Assembly (NCBI GenBank): GCA_037954665.1
Contig: JBBMOL010000377.1
Coordinates: 186,001 to 250,000 of the forward strand
Origin: Laguncularia racemosa
Taxonomy: Eukaryota > Streptophyta > Magnoliopsida > Myrtales > Combretaceae
Length of the DNA stretch: 64,000 nt
Reading direction: 5' to 3'
The translations under genes were made by a program, and so were the position numbers. The notes under the pieces are model-generated. The model was not told where the DNA came from, did not search any database, and worked only from the letters and a program-made list of their open reading frames with translations. Shown here one piece after another: positions 11,344 to 22,100 of the stretch (position 1 is its first letter; the number at the start of each line of letters is the position of its first letter).

Positions 11344-12187
11344 TATAATACTTGAAAATTTTAGTTATTTATTTATTCTAAAATGTATGTTGTCACAAAG
11401 AACAAAGGACGAAGATAGGAATTTTAGAATATTTCAGGGAAAAATATGCCTTTTCACAATTAAAGTATAAATACTTCATAATAACCCTAAGTCTCCTCTT
11501 TTCACTCTATTAGTAACCACAAGTAACAAGCAAGAAAAAGAGGAGACGTTCTTGTTAGGAACCCTAAAGATGAAAGGTAAGAAATCCTATACAAGTTTCG
11601 ATTTCGATTATTAGATTTAGAACTCATGAGTATAATGTGCGCATTAGGATTTGAAGATCGAGAAGTGTGTAACGGGGAAAAGACTCAAAAGGGTTAAAGA
11701 TTCAACTTGTAAGAAATTTGATGCAAGTATGCAAGTCTATGTAATTTAATTGTAATTACATGTTTTAGAGATGTAATTGAGCTTAAGAATAGAAGGAATT
11801 TAGTTTAGGAGAAATTGGAATGAAGGATTAGGAGTTCGTGGAACTTACCGAGGGTAACACGGCCTACCAACACGGTCATGTTTTGGCCATGTTAAGTTAA
11901 AGGTAGCATGACCTCCTAACACGATTGTGTTTAGACCGTGTTGAGTGTGAAAGTTGCACTGAGAGATACACGGCCTCTCAACACGATCGTGTTTCGACCA
12001 TGCCAAGTTAAGGGTAACACAACCTTCTAAAACAGTCATGTTTTGACTGTGTTGAAAGAAGAAGAACATAACCTCCCAAAAAATTGTGTTCCAACTGTGT
12101 TGAAGCCAAATTTTACATTGAAAGATACATGACCCTTAACACAGTCATGTTCCAGTTCGTGTTGAGCAATACAGTCCCCAACATAGC
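11344..12187 (+). repeat. 5' LTR of element B, first segment
   Basis: Matches 27596-28421 of the 3' LTR. It contains a TATA box (TATAAATA, 11466-11473), a consensus 5' splice-site-like AAAG/GTAAGAAAT near 11575, and a dispersed repeat at about 11855-12180 built from AACACGG..CGTGTT half-palindromes. It ends at the ATAGC duplication of F. Confidence 0.92.
11466..11473 (+). promoter_or_regulatory. TATA box, element B 5' LTR
   Basis: TATAAATA, conserved in the 3' LTR at 27718-27725, followed within about 100 bp by a purine-rich leader. Confidence 0.6.
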
Positions 12188-13102
12188 TGATGAGATCCAT
12201 GATGGGAGCTAAGCCAAAAGATGGAATGTGAATCCTCTTGAAGTGCCACCTGGGCCTATCACAAGAACTCGAGCAAAACGATTCAAGGAAGCACTTAACG
12301 GGTTGATAAAGGATTTCCATGAAGTCGGAAAGGATTGGGGCAATCATGAAGTTGGAAAGGATTGGAACAACCATGGGAATGCCCTTGCTCTTGTACAAGT
12401 CATACTGGATACGGGGTGAAGAGGGCATGTCTTTACAAGGCACGGCCATGTAGGAGTCTGGAGGTTACACAGAATCATACACGGTCGTATACACGGTTCA
12501 AAGGTACTGCCATGTATGTTGTCAAGATTTCCACAGAAAGATACACGACTAGAAGTACACGGTCGTGTACATTGGCAAGATTTCCACAGAAAGATACACG
12601 GCTAGAAGTACACGGTCGTGTACATTTCCAATGCTGGTCGTGTATATTTTCAAGGCCGGCTCCAAGGCCGCCGACCTACATGTTTGTTTTGTTGATTTTT
12701 ACGTAACTTATCTAAGCTATGTCATTTTGGGCTTTATTGTTACGAATTGTAAACCCTAATATAAGGCTCCTAGGGTTAGAATATAGAACATACAACATTG
12801 AAAGTTTGAAAACACTTTTGAGAGAATTCATCTCTTGGTTCTTTAAAGAACTAATCTAGAACTTATCGGATTTTTATTTTCGTGGCATTCATCCCGACTT
12901 ATCAATCGGTCTTTCATCCCCACTGTGGCATCTCAACATTATACCAAGGTTCTTGTCTCGCTTATAGACAACGGGTCGCGGTTTCCACTTGAGGGTGTCT
13001 GGCATCTTAGGTAACGAATTTCGAACGTATTGGTATTGGGTTTCGTCACACGTTGGCGTGGTTCGTATCAGTTAGGAATCCGATCAAACCGATCTCGTAT
13101 CA
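12188..13102 (+). repeat. 5' LTR of element F
   Basis: 915 bp. It has two 53-bp tandem units (12521-12626), each with a TACACGGTCGTGTA palindrome, and a TATA-like TATAAGG at 12760-12766. The last 32 bp (13071-13102) look like a mutated copy of the primer-binding site plus LTR end. Confidence 0.93.
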
Positions 13103-13105
13103 GTT

Positions 13106-13117
13106 TGGTATCAGAGC
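13106..13117 (+). other. Primer-binding site of F, initiator tRNA-Met type
   Basis: TGGTATCAGAGC, exact complement of the plant initiator tRNA-Met 3' end, 3 bp after the LTR. Confidence 0.92.
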
Positions 13118-13152
13118 TTAGGTTTGTTAAACATCAGTTCGGTTTGAGGAAG

Positions 13153-13577
13153 GTAACATCAAAACCCTAACTCCAATCGTTCATATCAATTGTTAGTATT
13201 CAATTTCATAGTATTAATTGTCTATTGAAAGTGTAGTACTTACTATTCAATTTTGTTACAAAAAAAAAAAAGAAGAATCACGACACAAAAAAAAGGACCG
13301 TGATCAAGAGCAACAACAAAGACAAAAAAAAAAAATCGGAAAGAAAAGAGGAAATTTACGAACCCTAGAGTTGTTTTGATTTCTATGGAAGGGAATTGGT
13401 GTAGTTTGGGTTAGTTCCAAGAGAATTGGGAAGAGGAATTGGTGAGTTGATATCATCATTGTTTGTGAGAATACACGAGTGACTGTGTGATATCATCATT
13501 TGAGCGAAACACGTAAGGGAATGTATCGTGAGGTTTAATCATATATATATTTGTGTTAGTACTAATCTTTTCTGCAG
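13153..13577 (+). other. Candidate leader intron of element F
   Basis: Donor AAG/GTAACA, branch-like TACTAAT at 13560-13566, pyrimidine tract TCTTTTCTG and acceptor CAG/G at 13577, five bases before the gag ATG. The same set occurs in G, H and I. Splicing is inferred only. Confidence 0.45.
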
Positions 13578-13582
13578 GAACT

Positions 13583-16500
13583 ATGTCGAGGCAACATTCT
13601 CCTGAAGGTGAGAGGGGAAGGGTTGATGCTAGGTTAGTGATTTAGCCGTTGAGGGGTGAGATGAAGAGAATGTTTCAGGAGGGCATGGAACAAATTCATG
13701 AGACGGTGGAACAAAGACTAGAGCAATCTAAAAACATCTTCCAAGGGCGTAAAAGGGAGAGTCGTTCTAGGAGAGTATAAAGGGGTGGAGATGAAATGTC
13801 GGGTGATGACTTTAATGAGCCTTCTGTCGGGAGTTATAGAGGTTATAGTGGTAGGAATAGACGAACTAGGGATTGGGAAGATAGAGGAGATAGGAATAGA
13901 GAGGATAATCAATTGAGTAGTATAAAGATGAAGATTCCTCCTTTCCAAGGGAAGAATGATCCCGAGGCATACTTAGAATGGGAGAAGAAGGTGGAGATGG
14001 TATTTGATTGTCATAACTATAGTGGGAGAAAGAAAGTGAAACTTGCTGCCATTGAATTTTCGGATTATGCCATAGTGTGGTGGGATCAACTAATGTTGAA
14101 TAGAAGAAGGAATGGCAAACCACCTATTGAGTCTTGGGAAGAGATGAAAAGGGAGATGAAGGAGCTGTTTGTGCCTGCGTATTACTATCGTGAATTGCAC
14201 AACAAATTGCAAACTCTTAGGCAGGGAAGCCAAAGCGTGGATGAGTACTTCAAGGAGATGGAAGTAACGATGATCAGGGCAAATGTAAAGGAGGATAGAG
14301 AGGCTACCATGGCTAGGTTTCTTACTGGATTGAATAGAGAAATTCAAAATGTCATAGAATTGCAGCACTATGTAGAATTGGAAGATATGGTGCATATGGC
14401 TATAAAGGTTGAGAACCAGCACAAGAGAAAAGGTAGTAGTAATGCACGGTTTCAACAGGGTACTGGTCCATCCACCTGGAAGACTAATCAATGGAAGAAG
14501 GAAGAAAAGCCTTTACCCACTAAACCGAAAGGAGAGTTGAGGCAAGCGGTTTCTACTCCTAGTAACCAAGGTAACCCTGATTCTTCTACTTCTAGAAATC
14601 ATGACATTAGATGTTTTAAATGCCAAGGTAGAGGCCATATTGCTAGTCATTGTTTGAATAGGCGTGTTATGATTTTGCCTGATGATGGTGAGTATGAGAC
14701 TGAGGGAGATAGTGAAGAAGATGATATGCCTCCATTAGAGGATGCTAATGATGATGAGGAGCCTGCAGTAGGGAAGTTAGTGGCGGTAGTGAAGCGAATT
14801 TTGAATGTGCAGGTGAAGGAAGAAGAGGAGGTGCAAAGAGAGAATATATTTCATACTAGATGTTATTTAGGAGATCATATTTGCAGTTTGATCATTGATG
14901 GAGGAAGTTGCACTAATGTGATGAGTAATTTTATTGTTGAGAGGCTAGGACTCAAGACTACTAGACACCCTAGTCCATATAAATTGCAGTAGTTGAATGA
15001 TAGTGGCGAGACTAAGGTGAGTAAGCAAGCCTTGATTGGTTTTCGCATTGGTAGGTATGAGGATGAGGTGTTATGTGATGTAGTGCCAATGCAAGCGTGT
15101 CATGTGTTGTTGGGAAGGCTATGGCAATTTGATAGGAAGGTTGTTCATGATGGCTTTTCTAACAAGTATACGCTTGTTTACCAGGGGAAAAGCTTTAATC
15201 TTAAACCGTTAACACCTAAACAGGTGTATGAGGATCAGTTGCAGCTACAACAGTCTTTTGCAAAACATAAGGGGAGTGAAAAATAGAGGGAGAGTGAGAG
15301 AGCAAAAGACAATGGGAAAGAAAAGGAATACAAAAGTCGAACTCATAAGGAAAAAGAGAGGAAGGCTGGAAAGAGTGTGAGAGGCCAAGTTGAAGGGGGA
15401 TCAACTTTGGTAGTGAGTGAAAAGGAGAGTGCAGCCTTGCAAAAGGAGAGTTGTGTGGTAAGAGTGAGTGTAGTGAGGAGAGTGTTAGTGATGAATCAAC
15501 CTATGTTGTTTCTGGTTTTTAAGGAAACATGTTTGATTACTAACGAACTATCTAACTCTTTGCCTAATGTGGTTATGTCTATTGTGCAGGACTTTGAAGA
15601 TGTCTTCCCTGAGGAGATTCCAAAGGGATTACCACCTATTCGTGGTATTGAACACCAAATTGACCTTGTACCCGGAGCATCGATTCCAAACAAGCCAGCT
15701 TATAGGAGTAATCCAGAGGAGACAAAGGAACTCCGAAGGCAGGTCGATGAATTAATGGAGAAGGGGTACATGAGGGAAAGCATGAGTCCATGCGCAGTGC
15801 TTGTGATTTTGGTGCCTAAGAAGGATGGGTCATGGAGAATGTGTGTTGACTGCTGCGCCATCAACAACATCACGGTAAAGTATCGTCATCCCATTCCTCG
15901 CTTAGATGACATGTTAGATGAGTTACATGGGTTTAGTGTCTTTTCCAAAATTGATCTGAAAAGCGGATATCACCAAATTAGAATGAATGAAGATGATGCT
16001 TGCAATATTGCTAATTTGTTCTTTAGGGAAGTTGTGAGATTACATGGTATGCCTAGAACAATTGTATCAGATAGAGATGCTAAGTTCTTAAGCTACTTCT
16101 AGAAGACCTTGTGGGCTAGGTTAGGAACTAAGTTATTGTTTTCTACTACTTGTCATCCACAGACTGATGGTCAAACAGAGGTAGTAAATCGAACTTTATC
16201 TACTTTGTTGAGGGCTGTCATTAAGAAGAACATTAAAAGTTGGGAGGATTGTTTGCCGCATGTTGAATTTGCCTATAATCGTACAACGCATTCTGCTACT
16301 AAGTTTACTCCTTTTGAAATTGTGTATGATTTTAATCCACTAACTCCTTTGGATTTATCACCTTTGCCTATTTCTGAGTATGTTAATCTAGATGGCAAGA
16401 AGAAAGTAGAATTTGTTAAACAGATACATGAGAAGGCAAGGCTAAACATTGAGCGAAGAACAGAGCAGTATGTGAAACAAGCCAACAAGGGTCATCGACA

Positions 16501-16927
16501 AGCTGTCTTTGAACCTGGAGACTGGGTTTGGGTTCACATGCGTAAAAAGCGGTTTCCTGTGCAGCGTCGATCTAAACTACTTCCTAGAGGCGATGGACAA
16601 ATTCAAATTCTTGAGTGCATCAATGATAATGCATACAAGATAGATTTGCCTGGTGAGTATCAAGTAAGTGCCACATTTAATATTACTAATCTGAGTCTTT
16701 TTTATCTAGGTGATGATTTGAGGACAAATCCTTTTCAAGAGGAGGGGAATGATGAGATCCATGATGGGAGCCAAGCCAGAAGATGGAATGTGGATACTCT
16801 TGAAGTGCCACCTGGACCTATCACAAGAACTCGAGCAAAACGATTCAAGGAAGCACTTAACGAGTTGATAAAGGATGTCCATGAAGTCGGAAAGGATTGG
16901 GGCAATCATGAAGTTGGAAAGGGTTAG
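13583..16927 (+). pseudogene. Gag-pol of element F, in-frame RT/integrase deletion, five nonsense codons
   Basis: One frame from ATG 13583 (MSRQHSPEGER) to TAG 16925-16927 in the 3' LTR. Domains in order: basic N-terminal region; capsid-like region (residues about 110-290); CX2CX4HX4C zinc knuckle near 344; acidic linker; protease-like segment with IIDGGSC near 437; charged linker; RT fingers with VPKKDGSWRM near 744 and FSKIDLKSGYHQ. At about 15990-15997, after RMNE, the frame jumps to integrase DACNIANLFF, losing the RT active site, RNase H, the integrase zinc domain and the first catalytic aspartate. SDRDAKF (second aspartate) and QTDGQTE (glutamate) remain. Stops at 13643, 13778, 14990, 15284 and 16100; no frameshift. 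The C-terminal tail GPITRTRAKRF lies in the LTR. Confidence 0.9.
16737..16749 (+). other. Polypurine tract of element F
   Basis: AAGAGGAGGGGAA directly before the LTR start at 16750. It is also translated as part of pol (QEEGN), so it serves two roles. Confidence 0.85.
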
Positions 16928-17684
16928 AACAACCATGGGAATGCCCTTGCTCTTGTACAAGTCATACCGGATACAGGGTGAAGAGGGCATGTCTTTACAA
17001 GGCACGACCGTGTAGGAGTCTGGAGGTTACACAGAATCATACACGGTTCAAAGGCACGGCTGTATATGTTGTCAAGATTTCCACAGAAAGATACACGACT
17101 AGAAGTACACAGTTGTGTACATTGGCAAGATTTCCACAGAAAGATACACGGCTAGAAGTATACGGTCGTGTACATTTCCAACGCTGGTCGTGTATATTTT
17201 CAACACTGGCTCAAGGCCGGCTCCAAGGCCGCCGACCTTCATGTCTACATCGCCGGCTTACATGTTTGTTTTCTTGATTTTTATGTAACTTATCTAAGCT
17301 ATGTCATTTTGGGCTTTATTGTTATGAATTGTAAACCTTAATATAAAGCTCCTAGGGTTAGAATATAGAACATACAACATTGAAAGTTTGAAAACACTAT
17401 TGAGAGAATTCTTATCTTGGTTCTTTAAAGAACTAATCTAAAACTTATCGGATTTTTATTTCTATGGCGTTCATCCCGACTTATGAATCGGTCTTTCATC
17501 CTGATTATGGCGTCTTCATATTATACCAAGGTTCTTGTCTCGCTTATAGACAACGGGTCGCAGTTTCCACTTAAGGGTGTTTGGCATCTTAGGTAACGAA
17601 TTCCGAATGTATTGGTATTGGGTTTAGTCACATGTTGGCGTGGTTCGTATCAGTTAGGAATCCGATCAAACCGATCTCGTATCA
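16750..17684 (+). repeat. 3' LTR of element F
   Basis: 935 bp, near-identical to 12188-13102, with two 53-bp units at 17071-17176. The first 178 bp encode the tail of pol. Confidence 0.93.
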
Positions 17685-17689
17685 ATAGC

Positions 17690-18505
17690 CGTGTTGAATA
17701 AAGTACAACATAATTATATATTCATTTAACTTCAAATTAAACTAATTTCCATGCAACCTAAATAGCTAGTAAGATCTTAAAGAGATTAAATGAATAGGAT
17801 TAAGAAAGTTAAGAATTAATATTGATCTTAGATTAAGTGCTAAGAAGAGCTTATTGTTTGTACATATTTCCATTTAGATTAAGTCCAAGACTGGGAAGTG
17901 CTTAAGGTTAGGATTCAAGGTACGTGTAAATTACGTATTGATTTGTGCTTGTTTAAGTTAATCTATGTATGGAACTTGTTTTTGTTAATGAACCAGTTTA
18001 AGTGTTTAAGTGATATGTTGTATGTGCTCAGCTCGACCTAAGGGCCCGTAATGGCAGATCACTAAGAAGTACCCCAATGATCCTTGTGTGACGTTGCCCC
18101 TAGTGGAGTCATGCTTCGAAATGATCTAGGTTGAATGTTGATTAAGTGGTTTAAGTGTACATGAGTGTGGGGGGCGTAGTAGTAGTTCCCATCACCAAGA
18201 TTAAGTGGTTTAAGTGTACATGGGTATGGGGCCCATAGTGGCAGTTCTCATCACCAAGTTTAAGGTTTAAGTAGACATGGGTGTAAGGCTTATAGTGGCA
18301 ATTCCCATCGCTAAATCATGTTCCAATGTGTTAAGGGGGTCATGAGTACCCTTTTGCTGGTTGTGGACATAAATTGTCATATGAAATGGTTGTCTATGTT
18401 TAAGTACTACATAATGTGTGTGACACTTATTCATGTTTGTTCATGCATGTGTGATTATATTATACGTACTGGGCATTAGCTCACCCTTTGGGGCACTTGT
18501 TATAG
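17690..18505 (+). repeat. 5' LTR of element B, second segment, 3'-truncated
   Basis: Resumes the match to the 3' LTR after F and follows it to about 29255. It contains a tandem repeat of about 60 bp (18010-18340) around TTAAGTGGTTTAAGTGTACA. It stops at GGGGCACTTG: about 385 bp of LTR, the primer-binding site and the gag start are missing. The 18506-18540 stretch looks like gag coding near the zinc knuckle. Confidence 0.85.
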
Positions 18506-18540
18506 CCCTCCTCTCCAGATCAAGCAAGTGCCTTTGGCAT

Positions 18541-18930
18541 TAATAGGAATCAATTTTGACAGGACCTATCACTAGAGCAAGATCCAAGGGATTACAAAAT
18601 TTGGTAATGAGGGTCCTCTTTGAATAATCAGACTTTGAAAATAATTGTTTAGTATCTTCTTTTCTATTTCATATTTGTTGTGCATTCCAGCAGGTACACT
18701 TGTCAGTTTTTACAAGACAATGAATAAATTAACTAAAGCTTAGTTTGTGGGTTATTCATGGACCTACATAAATCACAGAAGAACTGGTCCAACAAATTAT
18801 TCAATTAAAGTGAAGAACCGGCCAATTGAGGTTCAATTGTTAAGTTAGTGTTCATGCCATTTTGTTGTTAGAATTGGTTATTGACGCCGCTTGATTGATA
18901 TGTTTGCTATCTAATTAATGAGGCACATCA
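18541..18930 (+). repeat. 5' LTR of element E, internally deleted
   Basis: 390 bp. The first about 290 bp match 22075-22360 and the last about 95 bp match 22885-22983; about 520 bp between, including the TATA region, are gone. The first base pair is TA instead of TG. Confidence 0.8.
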
Positions 18931-19712
18931 TCCTTTTTCATATCAGAGAAAAGGTTGTGAAGTAAGGTTTGTGTGAACTTCAATTGAAAAAAATTAAGGT
19001 TCTTGAATTTTACTTCTTGATCTGAATTGTTGAGGTGAAATTGATGTACTTAATTTTGATTTTGTTGTGTTATGTTTGTTGATTGTTGAAGTGAAAGTGG
19101 AGATCTTGTTGTATTTCTTACGATCTTGATCTTACTGTGAGGAGAAGGGGAAGTAGGAAGTGTATTTCCTTGTGTATGTTTCGGAATTGGAGATACATTC
19201 TTTATGACAAAAGAGAAGTGAATTTCCTTATATGTTATTTTGGAATTGAGGATTGTGAATTGCATTTCCTTAAATTGTTTTGTGTGGAGGATAGGGAAAT
19301 TATTTGAATTTAAATACATTCATTAAGTTAGAAGAGGTTATTGTGTAGTATTTATTGAATGTAATTTGAATATTTTCGAATTGTTTCTTACCATTTATGG
19401 AGGAGCTTCATTAAGAGTTGCATTTGAGTTGTTGTGCCGTGATTGGAAGAGGAGGTAAGTGTGTGTGTGCTGCACCGTGAGTGAGTGTGTGTGTGGTGAA
19501 GGGTGCAACGTGGTGTATTTGTTTGTGTTATGGTGAAAGGTTACTACATTGTGGATTGTAAGTGGTGTATGTGCCGTGAGTGAAGTTTGTTGTAGTGGTT
19601 AAATTTGAATTTCAAAAGCAAACATTAAAGTGTGGAAGTTATTAAGTATTGATATTTAAACACATTTTACTTAGCTAGAATTAATTGCTTGCCATTTAGG
19701 GAAGTGTCTATA
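18931..19712 (+). other. Non-coding interior of E before the nested LTR
   Basis: Matches in patches the leader side of element D (minus strand below 39731), for example AATTAAGGTTCTTGAATTTTA. GT-rich stretches; no open frame with coding character. Confidence 0.55.
18938..18949 (+). other. Degenerate primer-binding site of E
   Basis: TCATATCAGAGA versus TGGTATCAGAGC; 7 bp after the LTR end. Confidence 0.55.
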
Positions 19713-20756
19713 TGATAGGAATCAAAATCCGACAAAACCTATCATTGAGGCCAAGAGCCAAAGGACTTCAAATCTTGGCGATGAGGGCCCATTTTGAGCA
19801 AATGGATCCAGGAATTATTTGTTTACTGACCTCTTTTCCCTTATTCATGTATTGTATATTCCAATAGGCACACTTATCATGCTTTACAGGGCGATGGACA
19901 AACTCACTAAGATTCAGCTTGTGAGTTATCTATGGACCGACCTAAACCAGTGATGAGCTAGGCCGATGAATCCTATGGAAGAGCTAGCATGATGAAGACT
20001 ATTTTTATTTGTAATTATTTCTTTAGACTATTTATGTTGTAATTTTTCTTTTGGGACACTTCTGTTTGCTTGTAATTGTCTTTTAGGAGCGGCCATCCTA
20101 AAAGTGGCATAGTTGTAATTTTGTGGACTCTTTTAATCCTAAAGGGAGTAAGTATAAATACTTGCTTAAGTAGGGTTTTGGGTAGGTGAAATTTTTGAGA
20201 AAAGAACAACACTTTTACGTGTGAGGGTTAGGTTTTTCCTAATTCAAATTGCTCTTATCAATTTCAAATCCCAATTTGAGGTTATAGTGAGTGGCTCCAA
20301 GGCTAATTTGTGAGTAATATCAAATTTACCTCGTTGTAATTTCCTTTCTTCTCTAGTGAGTCATATCTAGGGTTGATTTAGAAGTGTATTGACTGAATTT
20401 TGATTGCATTTGTAATCAAATTCTTGTTACTTCAATTGATTGGTTTTAGCCTTTGAGTTTTAACCTTCAATTTAGTATCACTTTGAATTGTGGATCACTT
20501 TATTGGGAAAGTAGATAACGGAATTGGTTATTGCTGTTTTGTGTGTAATTCATGTGGATTTATTTGTGATCATTGTTATTTTGGAGGAATTTTTCATTGT
20601 AGAATTTTTATTTGCAATTTAGAGCATTCGGATTTCATTGCATTTCCATGAGGGTTTACGCTAAACCTAGTAGAGTTGAACCGAAATTGAACAAGTGAAT
20701 TGGGGTTTATAAATTGCTCCAATTGCATGTGCTTAATCTTGGTTTTAGGCACATCA
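19713..20756 (+). repeat. D-like LTR nested in element E
   Basis: 1,044 bp, starts TGATAGGAATCAAAATCC and ends TTTTAGGCACATCA. It is closer to the LTRs of D and to the solo LTR at 25207 than to E's own LTRs. TATA box TATAAATA at 20154-20161. It is followed by a primer-binding-site-like TGATATCAGAGC (20761-20772) and, 160 bp on, a second LTR-end-like CTAGACACATCA (20905-20916). CTATA before it and CTCTA after 20916 could be an imperfect target duplication. Confidence 0.8.
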
Positions 20757-21189
20757 TATTTGATATCAGAGCATCATCATACTTGGAATTAAGATTGATC
20801 TCGCCGTTATTTAAGAATTAGTTCATAAATATTGAGGAATTGTGCAATTGTTGAACTAGTTTGATTGTCTTTCAAATTGGTTTTGTATGTGCTTAATCTT
20901 AGTTCTAGACACATCACTCTATTTGCTTCCATTTTCCTTTGTGTTGTCGTGGTGTCTAAGTGGACATGGAAGTGTGTAGGTGAACCATGTAGGTGTGTTG
21001 TATTTGTTGTGTGTTACATTGTGGGTGTGTGTGTTGCATGGTTATGTAAGTGGACAGTGAGAGTTGTGTGTAAGGTGTGGTCGTGTTGCTATGGACATGT
21101 GTTGTAGTGTTATTGAGACGTGTTGGTGATGTGGTGTGAAGTGTGTTGTTAGCTTATTGCAGTTAGTAAGCAACTATGTTAAGTGATCG
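20757..21189 (+). other. Leader-like and GT-rich non-coding stretch in E
   Basis: 20757-20916 matches the D leader between its two primer-binding-site-like motifs. 20917-21189 is GT-rich (repeated GTGTGTTG) with no supported gene; the 80-codon frame at 20865-21107 is low-complexity. Confidence 0.55.
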
Positions 21190-22100
21190 ATATTTATTTG
21201 TTAATGTACTACAACGAGCCACGACTACTTTTCCTACTATTGATGATGAATAAAGAGAAAATTTGTTCCACGCCTCATGTATAGTACAAGGTAATCTATG
21301 TGCTATTATCATCGATGGTGGTAGTTGTACTAATGTTGTGGCTACTTCATTAGTATCGAAATTAAAACTTATAACTACCCCACATGAAAAACTCTATAAA
21401 TTACATTGGCTAAGTGAGTAGGGTAGTCTCCATGTTACCCAAAGGGCTAAGGTACCTTTCAATATAGGGGATAAATATCATGATGAAATTCAATGTGACA
21501 TTCTTCTTATGTGTACATCCCATATATTGCTTAGCAGGCCTTAGTTGTATGATAGGAGGGTTTTGCATGATGGCTATAGAAATACTTATATGTTCCTATA
21601 GGAGGGTAAACGTACAGTGTTGAACCTAATGTTACCATCAGAGGTCCAAGAGGTTCAGAGGCAGATCAGTAAACCTTTAGAGGACTACGAAGTTCAGAGG
21701 CAGATAAATAAACCTTCAAAAGTCCAAGAATTTCAAAGGCAGATGAGTAAACCTTTAGAGGACCAAGAGGTTCAAAGACATATAAGTAAAACTAGGAAGA
21801 AGAAGACCATAGTGTTAGGGAAGGCCATAATAGATGATAAACCATCATATTTATTGCAGATGAGGTATATCTTAAAGATGGAGGGGCGAGAGCAACTACC
21901 CCCTATGGTATATCAAGTATTAGGTGACTATAGTGATATTTTTGCAGATAACTTGCTAGGAGGAAATAGAGTCTCTACTACATGTAATGTTACAGACCTA
22001 TCACTCTATTTACTTGATGATGTTCATGAAAACCAATCAAATTTGAGGGCAAATCTTCTTGAGGCCTAAGGAGATGATTGGAATCAAATTCCTATAGGAC
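21190..22100 (+). pseudogene. Protease-like segment and pol tail of element E
   Basis: Begins with a segment homologous to the CRM-like protease region: ENLFHASC, then IIIDGGSCTNVV carrying the DGG of the aspartic-protease site, then SHILLSRP and LYDRRVLHDG. Frame breaks by stops occur near 21420, 21541 and 21598. From 21600 to 22069 the frame is open and contains a linker of about four imperfect repeats of the form EVQRQISKPLED, then NVTDLSLYLLDD and, across the LTR boundary, GPITRARAKG, the usual end of pol. The protease passes straight to the pol tail with no RT or integrase between, exactly as in element D. Substrate unknown; probably vestigial. Confidence 0.7.

Larger units (their letters stand above)
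12188..17684 (+). mobile_element. Element F: CRM-like non-autonomous chromovirus inside B's 5' LTR
   Basis: 5,497 bp bounded by TGATGAG...CGTATCA and the duplication ATAGC at 12183-12187 and 17685-17689. It contains LTRs of 915 and 935 bp, a tRNA-Met primer-binding site, a leader with intron-like signals, one gag-pol frame and a polypurine tract. RT core, RNase H and the front of integrase are deleted in frame. The CRM assignment rests on the gag style (HYVELEDMVHMAIKVE) and on pol coding that continues into the 3' LTR; it is likely but not proven. Confidence 0.92.

Noticed and set aside
11845..12449. Overlapping minus-strand frames of 74 and 137 codons
   Set aside because: They translate the palindromic repeats of B's LTR and the pol tail of F in the wrong strand; composition is repeat-driven.
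13260..13335. Poly-A runs as tails of processed retrogenes
   Set aside because: The same A-rich leader tract occurs at the same position in F, G, H and I, so it belongs to the element's leader.
20865..21107. 80-codon valine/cysteine-rich frame
   Set aside because: It arises from GT-rich low-complexity leader DNA also present, without the frame, in element D.
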